DNA of 64,000 bases from Actinacidiphila acididurans (GTDB lineage Bacteria > Actinomycetota > Actinomycetes > Streptomycetales > Streptomycetaceae). Location: contig NZ_JADKYB010000001.1 of assembly GCF_016918855.1 (NCBI RefSeq), positions 248,001-312,000 on the forward strand, written 5' to 3'. Position 1 is the first letter of the stretch; every line of letters begins with the position of its first letter. The translations under genes were made by a program, and so were the position numbers. Below, piece after piece: positions 34,435 through 42,625 of the stretch. The notes below the pieces were generated by a model that was not told where the DNA came from, made no database searches, and saw nothing but the letters and a program-made list of their open reading frames with translations.

Positions 34435-35031
34435 ATGTCCACGGCCAACACGCCGCCAGCACCTGCGGGTCGCAAGCGATCCGACGTCCGCCGAAACGAG
34501 CAGATACTGTTGGATGCTGCGGCGGCCGTCTTCGTCCGTGCCGGAGTCGATGCCCCAGTCCGGGAGATCGCCGCCGAATCGGGCCTCGGCATGGGCACCA
34601 TCTACCGCCACTTCCCCACCCGGGCGGACCTGGTGGTGGCGGTCTTCAGACACCAGGTCGACGCGCTCGCCGCTCACGCGGCGCCGGCTGCCGATACGCC
34701 GTACGAGGTCCTGCGGCAGTGGGTTCACCAGTTCGCCGACTTCCTGGTCACCAAGCACGGCCTCGCCGAGGCAATGCACTCGGACCAGGCCGGATTCGAG
34801 AGCCTGCACAACGAGTTCGTCGAACGCCTGCTGCCCGTCCTCGACCGGCTGTTGAAGGCCTCCGCCTCTGCCGGCTGCACACGCGCCGACGTACGGGCCT
34901 ACGACTTCATGCTCGCCATCGGCAACCTGTGCATCGGAGTCGAAACCTTCCCCGACTACCGCGCCCGCCACATGATCGACCTGCTGCTCGCCGGCCTTGC
35001 CCGGACCGCCCCGGGCGCCGAAAGGCAATGA
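34435..35031 (+). CDS. TetR family transcriptional regulator
   Basis: The 198-residue protein shows RKRSDVRRNEQILLDAAAAV, VREIAAESGLGMGTIYRHFP and TRADLVVAVF, the classic TetR helix-turn-helix. The C-terminal part follows the pattern VLRQWVHQFADFLVTKHGLA seen in TetR proteins beside dehydrogenase and hydrolase genes. ATG 34435 is preceded by GGGAGG at nine bases. It is divergent from the hydrolase/LLM/esterase operon and probably represses it through the palindromes at 34370 and 34394. Confidence 0.88.
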   Translation: MSTANTPPAPAGRKRSDVRRNEQILLDAAAAVFVRAGVDAPVREIAAESGLGMGTIYRHFPTRADLVVAVFRHQVDALAAHAAPAADTPYEVLRQWVHQFADFLVTKHGLAEAMHSDQAGFESLHNEFVERLLPVLDRLLKASASAGCTRADVRAYDFMLAIGNLCIGVETFPDYRARHMIDLLLAGLARTAPGAERQ

Positions 35032-35063
35032 GCCGAAAGAGCGCCGACGTGCCTGGGAAAGGC

Positions 35064-35397
35064 GACGACCGGAGCGAAAGCGCGCACCACCAGCAACAGG
35101 TCCGTGTCGGCGGTCGAGGACTCGACGCAGAGCTTCGCGGCCACCGGTCCGGCGAACCTCCACGAAGGTGGAGAGGACCGCCCATTCGATGCATTCGTAC
35201 AGATCCTGGGTTTCACGCCGGGACAGGGGGTCGAGCAAGCCGGGCGAACGGCCCGTTCCCCGGGCATCGACCCGCACACACACGTAGTCGTCCAGCACCC
35301 ACTTCTCGGGATCAGGGAACTCGTACACCTGGAACTTCTGGCTCGTACCCTGACCGACGTCCGGATGCTGGGCCACCAACTGCTGGTACGCCTCCGG
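35064..35397 (-). pseudogene. CocE/NonD family hydrolase, copy 3, heavily deleted
   Basis: Minus-strand frames give FQVYEFPDPEKWVLDDYVCV, RVDARGTGRSPGLLDPLSRR and ETQDLYECIEWA from the CocE core. They then jump to FAGPVAAKLCVESSTADTDL and LLVVRAFAP from the C-terminal domain. Against copy 2, roughly 250 codons including the nucleophile have been lost at the junction, and both ends are missing. Confidence 0.7.
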
Positions 35398-35464
35398 CAT
35401 CATCTGCTTCGGCGCTGAGCGCGTTGCCGGTCCGGCCGCCCGGCCGCCCGGCAGCACGTGCAGA

Positions 35465-37720
35465 TCAGCCGTGCGGATCTTCGGTTGTGTCGATCTCGAA
35501 CCAGGTCGTCTTCCCGCGTCCTGCGGGGGAACTGCCCCAGACGGAGGCCAGGGCTTCGACGATCAGCAGTCCTCGTCCCGATTCGGCTTCGCCGTTGTGG
35601 GTGTCGTCGTCGAGCAGCGTGGTCGGCACCGGCGGGTAGGGGTCGCTGTCACGCACCTCGACCCTGATGTGGTCCGGATAGGTGCGCAGCCGGAAATCCA
35701 CCTCGCTGTGGGCGTGGATCAGCGCGTTCGTCGCCACCTCGGAGACCAGGATCTCCAGGTCGTCGAGGACCGGCAGCAGATCCCACCCCCGCAGTACGTC
35801 CTCGAGGAAGCGGCGGGCATCGGCGACCCCGTGCAGGTCATGTCGCTGCACCGACATGCGGGCGACCCGCACCTGGTCGCATGGGGGCACGCCCTCGTAC
35901 CGCATCAGCACCAAGGTCGCGTCGTCGCCGCGGGCCTCCTGGGATCGGTCACCGCCGGCCATGGCGTCGGCCAGCCTTTCCAGATCCTCGCCGCTCTTGT
36001 CGCTCAGCAGGCCGGCCAGTTGCCGCACCGCGGCGTCGTAACCCACCTGCCGCGTGTCCAACAGGCCGTCGGTGAAGAGCGCGGTGACCGATCCCGGAAG
36101 CAGCTCAACCGCCGTATCCCGGTACGTGGCCCATACGTCGACACCCAGTGGGGGCCCGACCACCAGCTCCGGCCGCAGTACCTCGTGGTGGTACCCGACA
36201 AGCGGTCCGGGATGGCCCGCGCTTGCGATCGTGGCAGCGCCGGTCGCCACGTCGACCCACACACAACAGCACGTCGTGAACAGGCCGATGTCCAGGCCCA
36301 GGAGCAGTCGGTTGCTGCGCTCCAGCACGATCGCGGGGTCGTGTCCTTCGGCAGCGTAGGCCCGTACGGCACTGCGCAGCTGGCCCATCAGCGCGGCGGC
36401 GTCCAGGTTGTGGCCCTCCACGTCGCCGACCACCAGGCCCATGCGTCCATCCGGCAGGCTCAGCACGTCGTACCAGTCACCGCCCACCGCCACACCCTCG
36501 GTCGCTGGGAAGTAACGGGCAGTGGTGACGGCCTCGGGTATGTGCGGCGGACTGCCGGGCAGCAAAGTGCGTTGGATCCTGCGCATGAGGACATGCTCGA
36601 TCTCGTGGGACCGGGCGCGGCCCAAGGACTGCGCCACCTGTTCCACCATCAGGGCCAGCAGCGTGGTCTCCGCGGCCGACAGGGGCCGCTGTGCCGCGGC
36701 GAACTCGATGGTGCAGCAGCCGACCACACTGCCGCCGTACAGCAAAGGGAAGTACCCCCTCGCCTGCTGATCGAACTCTGCTTTGATCCCTGGGTACGCC
36801 TGCTCCACCTCCGCGGCCGACGCGAGTATCCGCACCCTGCCGGTCCTGATGGTGTCGGTCTCCGGAGTCAGACGTGACAGTGGCGTCCCCTCGATGGCCT
36901 GGACGGCCTCACGAGGCAGGCCGGCCGCCCCCACCACGTGCAACCGTTCCTTTTCCACCAGTGAGAACGCTGCGGCACGGCCGCCGAAGGCCCGCACGAC
37001 CCTGGCCTGCGCTATCGAGAGGATGTCGGAGGCCCGCACCGCGCCGGTCAGCTCCGTGGCCAGCCGCTGCAGCTGATACAGGTGGCTACCGCGGGTCGTC
37101 GCGCACGCGACGGCCTCCTGCAGCCGCTTGCGCAGCTGCGAGTCACCGGGGGCGGCGACGGACACCGGTTCTGCCGGGATGAACACCGGAACCACCGGCG
37201 CCGTGACCGCCTCCGCGCTCCCGGCCAGCCCCTCGAGTTCTGCCGCCAGCCGGTCCGCGACCGCCTGCAAGTACTCACGGCTCTCCGGAGCAACCGGCCG
37301 AGGGGGGACCCAGCGGATGCCTATGGTGCCGAAGCGGTTCCTCGGAGTACGGATCGGCACGGAAGCAACCGACATGGGGAAGGGAATATTGATCGGCGCC
37401 GGCAGCGGGGTCCGGCGAGCGCCCTCCCACATGCCGGCTTCGTCGAACACCGTGATTTTGCCTGACTGGTAGGACCGGGATGTCGGCCACAGCAGGTCAT
37501 CCACGTCGAAGCAGTTCGCGATGCCGAAGCTCAGCGGCGAATCCACGACCATCGACGCGGCGAGCTCGCGTCGGTCCTCGGTCAGCAGATAAGCGGTGCA
37601 CGTGTTCGCGCCCACACGGTGGTAGACGTCCAGCAGCGCACCTGCGATCGCGCCACCTACGCGTGTACGGGGCTCAATGACGGTGGCAAGCGGCTGACCG
37701 AAGCGGGTCCTGTCCTCCAT
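35465..37720 (-). CDS. GAF/SpoIIE-type PP2C phosphatase with HATPase (anti-sigma) domain
   Basis: The 751-residue protein has an N-terminal sensor-like region (YHRVGANTCTAYLLTEDRR) and a second GAF-like segment near 230-370. The PP2C-type phosphatase domain includes VGGDWYDVLSLPDGRMGLVV, GDVEGHNLDAAALMGQLRS, LFTDGLLDTR and GDDATLVLMRY. The C-terminal histidine-kinase-type ATPase domain includes EILVSEVATNALIHA and GRGLLIVEALASVWG. Such fusions control sigma factors by dephosphorylating anti-anti-sigma proteins and by binding partners. ATG 37720 starts the conserved part, but its ribosome site is weak. No sigma or anti-sigma partner gene is adjacent. Confidence 0.87.
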   Translation of the reverse strand: MEDRTRFGQPLATVIEPRTRVGGAIAGALLDVYHRVGANTCTAYLLTEDRRELAASMVVDSPLSFGIANCFDVDDLLWPTSRSYQSGKITVFDEAGMWEGARRTPLPAPINIPFPMSVASVPIRTPRNRFGTIGIRWVPPRPVAPESREYLQAVADRLAAELEGLAGSAEAVTAPVVPVFIPAEPVSVAAPGDSQLRKRLQEAVACATTRGSHLYQLQRLATELTGAVRASDILSIAQARVVRAFGGRAAAFSLVEKERLHVVGAAGLPREAVQAIEGTPLSRLTPETDTIRTGRVRILASAAEVEQAYPGIKAEFDQQARGYFPLLYGGSVVGCCTIEFAAAQRPLSAAETTLLALMVEQVAQSLGRARSHEIEHVLMRRIQRTLLPGSPPHIPEAVTTARYFPATEGVAVGGDWYDVLSLPDGRMGLVVGDVEGHNLDAAALMGQLRSAVRAYAAEGHDPAIVLERSNRLLLGLDIGLFTTCCCVWVDVATGAATIASAGHPGPLVGYHHEVLRPELVVGPPLGVDVWATYRDTAVELLPGSVTALFTDGLLDTRQVGYDAAVRQLAGLLSDKSGEDLERLADAMAGGDRSQEARGDDATLVLMRYEGVPPCDQVRVARMSVQRHDLHGVADARRFLEDVLRGWDLLPVLDDLEILVSEVATNALIHAHSEVDFRLRTYPDHIRVEVRDSDPYPPVPTTLLDDDTHNGEAESGRGLLIVEALASVWGSSPAGRGKTTWFEIDTTEDPHG

Positions 37721-37856
37721 GAAAACTACCGTTACATCGAGTGAACACAGTCCACACACATGGTTTCTCCATTGTAGGCGAGCATCATCGCTGTAGCTCG
37801 GCGGCACAGGGGCGAGAATGCCCTCGGCGGCCGCGGCGACCAGGTTCGTCCTGTCC

Positions 37857-38480
37857 TTGACGTTCGGCCGTCGAGCTTGACCGCGCGGTGTACGTCACCG
37901 GCGTAGGCCTCGGGCTGTTCCCACGCCGCGAAATGGCCGCCGGCCGCCGTCCGGCCGAGGTAGGCCGCCGCGTCGGGGGTGAGCTCGGCCGGGTCCGCCG
38001 TGAGCGCATGCTGCGGGGCAATGTTCGTGAGGTGCAGGGCGGCCACCCGGTCCGGGTGTTCGGCCGCGAGGATTTCCGCGACGGTGCCACCCACGTCGCC
38101 GCCGGACACGGTGTACCGCGAGTAACCGAGCTCGTCCAGTGCGTCCGCGACGATCCCGGCGATCCGGTTGGCCGACATACCGGGAGTGGTGAGCGGGGCC
38201 GCGAACGGGAAGCCCGGCAGTGCGGGAACCACCACGTGCGTGTCCGCGAGCAACGGCAGGACGCGCTCGAACCGCAGCACCGAGTCCGGCCAACCGTGCA
38301 GCAGCACGACAACCGGGGCGCCGGGATCCGCTGACCGCTGGTGGATCACGCGCAGGTCGGCGGTGCCTGCCCGCACCGTCGTCCAGGGGAACGCGCCGAT
38401 GCGGCGCTCGTGCACGGCCCAGTCGTACCCGGTGGCCCAGTGTTCGAGCAGTTCGTCGAGGCGGGTCGCGCTGATGCCGC
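37857..38480 (-). pseudogene. EHN-type epoxide hydrolase, internally deleted
   Basis: The frame encodes ATRLDELLEHWATGYDWAV (EHN start), VVVLLHGWPDSVLRFERVLP, the nucleophile region YTVSGGDVGGTVAEIL, then LTPDAAAYLGRTA joined directly to AGGHFAAWEQPEAYAGDV, the C-terminal catalytic-His segment. The cap domain and following core, roughly 150 residues, are gone. The N-terminus is cut at about 38490, where a TetR fragment on the other strand also ends. A tiny piece downstream (VKDRTNLVAAAAEGILAP, about 37855-37800) resembles part of a response regulator receiver end. Confidence 0.7.
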
Positions 38481-38494
38481 GCGTCCCGTCCTGA

Positions 38495-38677
38495 CTCTAC
38501 CGTTACCTGCGCGACAGCGGCATGGACGATGCTGACGCCCGCAGTCGAGCCGCGGCGATCGACGCCTTCGTGCTCGGCGTCTCGACCCGCCGCCGGGTCC
38601 TGCCTTCCGAACTCGGCGACCCGGCTGATCTCCAGGCCTGGCTGAGCGCCACCATCCAACGCCTCACCGACGGCTGA
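38495..38677 (+). pseudogene. C-terminal fragment of a TetR regulator
   Basis: Sixty codons read LYRYLRDSGMDDADARSRAA, IDAFVLGVSTRRRVLPSELG and LQAWLSATIQRLTDG before a stop. This is the normal last-helices pattern of a TetR ligand domain. The DNA-binding half is missing; the break coincides with the truncation of the divergent epoxide hydrolase. From 38678 to 38994 no gene is seen. Confidence 0.55.
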
Positions 38678-38994
38678 CGCACGACAGAACGCGCACCGGG
38701 CTGCCCGGACGTCGCGAGGCCATCGCGAACGACGGACACCGGTCCCTCATCGCAGGATGTCGCTCAGAGACGACGGTGCCGCCGTCGACATCCCCTGAGG
38801 GACAGGGTGCCCAACGTGGTCGCGGCCTCGGAGGTCTGCCGGCGAATCGCGGCGTGTCGGTGGTGGCGGCATCCACGACGACAGCCGCGGCGTCCCAGGG
38901 CGAGTGGCGTCCGGCGGGGTTCAGTGCGCCGCGCCGGACGCCGCGGTGTGGCGACCGGGGGCCCGGTTCCCCGGGCGGATGTGCGCCTCGGGGC

Positions 38995-41148
38995 TCAGCG
39001 GTCACCGATGGGGAGCGGTACGGGCTCGAGCGATTGGGCGGAACGGGGCGGCGGGGGAAGGCGCAGCAGCCGGGCCACGCCCTCGGGCATCCACCAGTTC
39101 GCCTTGCCGAACAGGGAGACCAAGGCCGGCAGCAGCAGCATCCGGACGACGACCGCGTCGAGCAGGACGCCGGAGGCGAGGCCGGCCGCGATCTGCCGGA
39201 CCGTGATGTCGTTGGCGGTCGACAGCGAGGCGAGTGCGAAGAACAGAATCAACGCGGCACTGGTGACCAGTCGGCCGGTACGCGATACCCCCTCCACGAT
39301 GCCGTCCCGGGTGGAACCGGTCCGCTCGTAGCCCTCCTGGACCCGGGAGAGGATGAACACTTCGTAGTCCATCGACACACCGAACAGGAACCCGAAGATC
39401 AGCACGGGTGCGAAACTGTCCACCACCCCGTAGGACTTCGTCCCCCACAGCGCCTGCATGCCCAGGCCGTGCTGGAAGACCAGCACCAGCAGCCCGTAGG
39501 AGGCGGCCACCGACAGCGCGTTGAGCACCACCGCCTTGGCCGGCAGCAGGATCGACTTCAACCCCCGCGCCAGCAGCAGGAACGTCACCAGCGCCACCAG
39601 GACGAACAGTAGCGGGAAGGCGCTGTAGGTCGTGTCGACCATCTCGATGCCCACCGCTCCCTCTCCGCCCACCTGGGCGTCATGCGGCACGGTGTGCTTG
39701 ATGTCGCTGAGCGAGGAACCTCCGTGGGCACTGCCCACTTCGTGCCGGGGCAGCGCGATCACCAGCGCACTGCCGTCCGTGCGCCAGGCCGCGTCGGCCG
39801 GTGCGATCGCCCCGTGCAGACTGGACACCTTGTCCAGCGAGGTGACGATCGAGGGCGCATCGACCGCGTGGGGTACCCAGATCGGAACGGTGGTCAGGGT
39901 GCCGCTGGGGAACCCGTCGTGTTCCAGCGCGTTCAGCCCGTCGGTGTAGGGGCCGGCGCTGGCCAGGGAACTGCTGCTGGGCTGGGCGATGCTGATGGTG
40001 GCCGCCGTCCCGGCCAGACCGCACAGGATGCCCAGGCCCACCACCGTCGCGGCGACCCGGCGGCGGATGACCAGGTTCGACCATGCGGTCCAGAAGCGGC
40101 TCGGCCCACGGCGCGCGCTCCGGCGCGGCCAGTCGACCTTCGGTCCGGCCTTGGACAGCACCACCGGCAGCAGGGTCAGGGCGACCAGGGTCGCCGTCGA
40201 GGGGATGAACAGCCCGGAGATGCCGATGCCGCGCACCAGTGAGTTGGGCACGACGATCAGCGCGAACAGTCCCAGCGAGGCGACCAGGCCGCTGAACCAC
40301 ACCGAGTGGCCGGCCCGTTTCACCGCCTCGCGGACCGCCTCGTCGTTCGGCCGGCCCGCCGCTCGTTCCTCTCGCCAGCGCGTCACGATCAACAGGGAGT
40401 AGTCGATGGACAGTCCCAGCCCGAGCAGAGCGACGATGTACTGGACCGAGGGCCCGATCGGTGACGACGACGGCATCAGATACGTCAGCGCGTAGATGAA
40501 CAGCTGCATCGTCAGCACCGAGATCAACGCCATGATCAGCGGCAGGAAGGCCAGGAACGACCCGAACACCCAGGCGAGGACCAGCAGCGCCCCCAGCGCG
40601 CCGATCAGCAACTCCGACAGCACACTGGAGTTGCCCTTCACGGTGTTCCCTGCCTCCAGCGACTTCAGGCTGGTGCCGTGGACGGTCAGGTGCGGCGCGG
40701 CTTTCTTCGCCGCGCCGGTGAGCGCGTCGATGGCAGCGGCGTCCACGTCGTCACCGTCATGCGGGGGATAGGCCAGCACGATCGTGCTGGTCCCGCCGGC
40801 CCCGACCAGCGTGCTGCCGGCCGTCGTGGCGTACGACACCACGCGCACGCCTGGGACCGCCTTGGCGACCCCGGCGTCGACCGCCATGAGTTCTGCCTTT
40901 ACTCCTGCGGACCGCACCGTCTGGCCGGACGGCAGATCCAGTACCAGTACACCCGGATCGGACGTCGCGCCGCCGTACCGCTGAGCGATCTGCTGATCAG
41001 CGCGATAGGCGGCGGTATTCATGTGGTTGCCGCTCTTGAGCCGACCCGATACCGACGGAGCCATCACCAGGCCCACCACTGTCACGGCCAGCCAGAGCAA
41101 CCCGACCAGCAATCGATGCCGGGCCACCCATCCACTCAGCACATCCAT
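38995..41148 (-). CDS. MMPL family RND transporter
   Basis: The 717-residue protein has two repeats of about six transmembrane helices with an extracytoplasmic loop before each second helix. Characteristic motifs are LGLGLSIDYSLLIVTRWREE in the first half and FGVSMDYEVFILSRVQEGYE in the second, carrying the proton-relay Asp-Tyr pairs. Such pumps export lipids, pigments or drugs. ATG 41148 is preceded by GGGAG. No TetR gene is next to it, unlike most efflux genes of this type. Confidence 0.9.
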   Translation of the reverse strand: MDVLSGWVARHRLLVGLLWLAVTVVGLVMAPSVSGRLKSGNHMNTAAYRADQQIAQRYGGATSDPGVLVLDLPSGQTVRSAGVKAELMAVDAGVAKAVPGVRVVSYATTAGSTLVGAGGTSTIVLAYPPHDGDDVDAAAIDALTGAAKKAAPHLTVHGTSLKSLEAGNTVKGNSSVLSELLIGALGALLVLAWVFGSFLAFLPLIMALISVLTMQLFIYALTYLMPSSSPIGPSVQYIVALLGLGLSIDYSLLIVTRWREERAAGRPNDEAVREAVKRAGHSVWFSGLVASLGLFALIVVPNSLVRGIGISGLFIPSTATLVALTLLPVVLSKAGPKVDWPRRSARRGPSRFWTAWSNLVIRRRVAATVVGLGILCGLAGTAATISIAQPSSSSLASAGPYTDGLNALEHDGFPSGTLTTVPIWVPHAVDAPSIVTSLDKVSSLHGAIAPADAAWRTDGSALVIALPRHEVGSAHGGSSLSDIKHTVPHDAQVGGEGAVGIEMVDTTYSAFPLLFVLVALVTFLLLARGLKSILLPAKAVVLNALSVAASYGLLVLVFQHGLGMQALWGTKSYGVVDSFAPVLIFGFLFGVSMDYEVFILSRVQEGYERTGSTRDGIVEGVSRTGRLVTSAALILFFALASLSTANDITVRQIAAGLASGVLLDAVVVRMLLLPALVSLFGKANWWMPEGVARLLRLPPPPRSAQSLEPVPLPIGDR

Positions 41149-41539
41149 GGTCTCCCGTAGCTCCTTCCGATCGAGGACGGCGGGGATTGCCCACCGTCCG
41201 CGCACGCTACGAGCAGACACCTTTCGTCATGCTTTCAGTGCGCCCACCTGCACAAAGAAGAACCCGTCGGCGCGGTGACGGTCTTCGCCCGCTTCTCCCG
41301 CGGACCGGTGCCGGTCACGTCAAGGGCCCGTCCGGCGCCCGGCGTTGTAAGCGTCCTGAAAGGACCCGTCGAGGATCCTCACGGTGATCCTGCTTCGCCG
41401 GGTCACTCCACGGATCTCGAGGAGGCCGAGATGAGGAGCGTCGCCGAACCGGCGCTGCATCACAGATGGAGCGTGGTGGCGGTCTGGCCGGCCGTGTCTC
41501 ACACGGCGGCGGGTCAGTCCGCCGCAGCACGCACCCTCA

Positions 41540-41886
41540 GCGCCGCAGGACGCCGCCACGGCCGCCGTGTCGGACTGACCCCGCAGCGACTCACGGTCGG
41601 GCGGTACCTGTTCGACCGGCGTGGCGGCAAGGTCGTCTTCTACTGCCGGTTCATCTCCGGCCTGCGCACCTTCGTGGCGTTCCTCGCCGGCACCGTCGAA
41701 ATGCGCCGGTCGAGGTTCGTCCTGGCGAACACCGCCGGGGCGCTGGCGCGGGCCCCGCTGTTCGCGTTCGGGGCTCACGGCCTCGGCTTCCTGGTCAGGC
41801 GTTCCCGGCACAGCCTCAAGAAGCGCGCCGACGCGGCGTACCCCTACGAGTCCGGTCCGGCCGGTGCCCTGCTGGTGACACGATGA
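41540..41886 (+). pseudogene. DedA-like membrane protein remnant
   Basis: The frame encodes LTPQRLTVGRYLFDRRGGKV, VFYCRFISGLRTFVAFLAGT and RRSRFVLANTAGALARAPLF then FAFGAHGLGFLV. This matches the signature region and last helices of DedA/SNARE-associated proteins (family FGRFxPxxRTxxxxxAG). The N-terminal half is not present and substitutions are frequent. Its stop overlaps the next start as ATGA (41883-41886), so the downstream gene was probably coupled to it. From 41149 to 41539 nothing is recognised. Confidence 0.55.
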
Positions 41887-42542
41887 ACGTTCCCTTGCCG
41901 ACCACACCCGCTCCCGGCGCACCGGCACACCACCGCGGTCAGGACGGGCATGTCACCGAGGCGACCGCGGGCAACGCCCGGCTCACCGCCGTCACCGGCG
42001 TGCTCCTGCTGGTGCTGTTCGCCGCCGAACTCGTCACCGAGATCCTCGGCGTGCGCAATGTGCTGACCGCGCACGTCGTCATCGGCTACCTGCTCACCCC
42101 GCCGGTGCTCGTGAAGCTCGGCAGCACGGGCTGGCGGATGGGCAAGTACTATCTCGGCGACCCGGCGTACAGGGGCCGCGGCGCGCCACGACCCCTCCTG
42201 CGCATCCTCGGCCCGGTCGTCGTCCTGCTGACGGTCACGCTCGTCGGCAGCGGCATCCTCACCTACAACGGCCCGCACTCCGTGCACACCCTCGCTCTCG
42301 ACGTCCACAAGGTGACCTTCTACCTGTGGCTCGTGGCCGTCGTGTGCCATGTCGTACCGCACTTCCTGGAGGCCGTGAGCCTGGCCGCCGCCGACCTGCT
42401 GGGCCGCGTCGGCATGCGCGTGCCCGGAGCGGCGGCGCGTCGGGCACTCGTCGTGGGCGCACTGGTGATCGGCGCGGTCCTCGCGGTTGCCTTCCCCGGA
42501 AACGCCGCGCACTACATCGCGCTCTTCCCGAAACACCACTGA
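41883..42542 (+). CDS. Four- to five-helix membrane protein (possible b-type cytochrome fold)
   Basis: The 219-residue protein has hydrophobic helices around LTAVTGVLLLVLFAAELVTE, TAHVVIGYLLTPPVLVKLGS, PLLRILGPVVVLLTVTLVGS, DVHKVTFYLWLVAVVCHVVP and ARRALVVGALVIGAVLAVAF. Histidines at helix ends (HVVIGY, DVHKVTFY, VCHVVPHF) are spaced as in haem-binding four-helix proteins, so a cytochrome b561-like role is possible but unproven. It follows the DedA remnant with a four-base overlap and precedes an MMPL transporter by 83 bp; the three may form an operon. Confidence 0.65.
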   Translation: MNVPLPTTPAPGAPAHHRGQDGHVTEATAGNARLTAVTGVLLLVLFAAELVTEILGVRNVLTAHVVIGYLLTPPVLVKLGSTGWRMGKYYLGDPAYRGRGAPRPLLRILGPVVVLLTVTLVGSGILTYNGPHSVHTLALDVHKVTFYLWLVAVVCHVVPHFLEAVSLAAADLLGRVGMRVPGAAARRALVVGALVIGAVLAVAFPGNAAHYIALFPKHH

Positions 42543-42625
42543 TCACCGCTCAGGCCGCTGAGCACCACCGGCGCGGCGCCGACCGCCGTCCGCGATCCCC
42601 ATCCACAACCGAAAGGCCGGCACAC

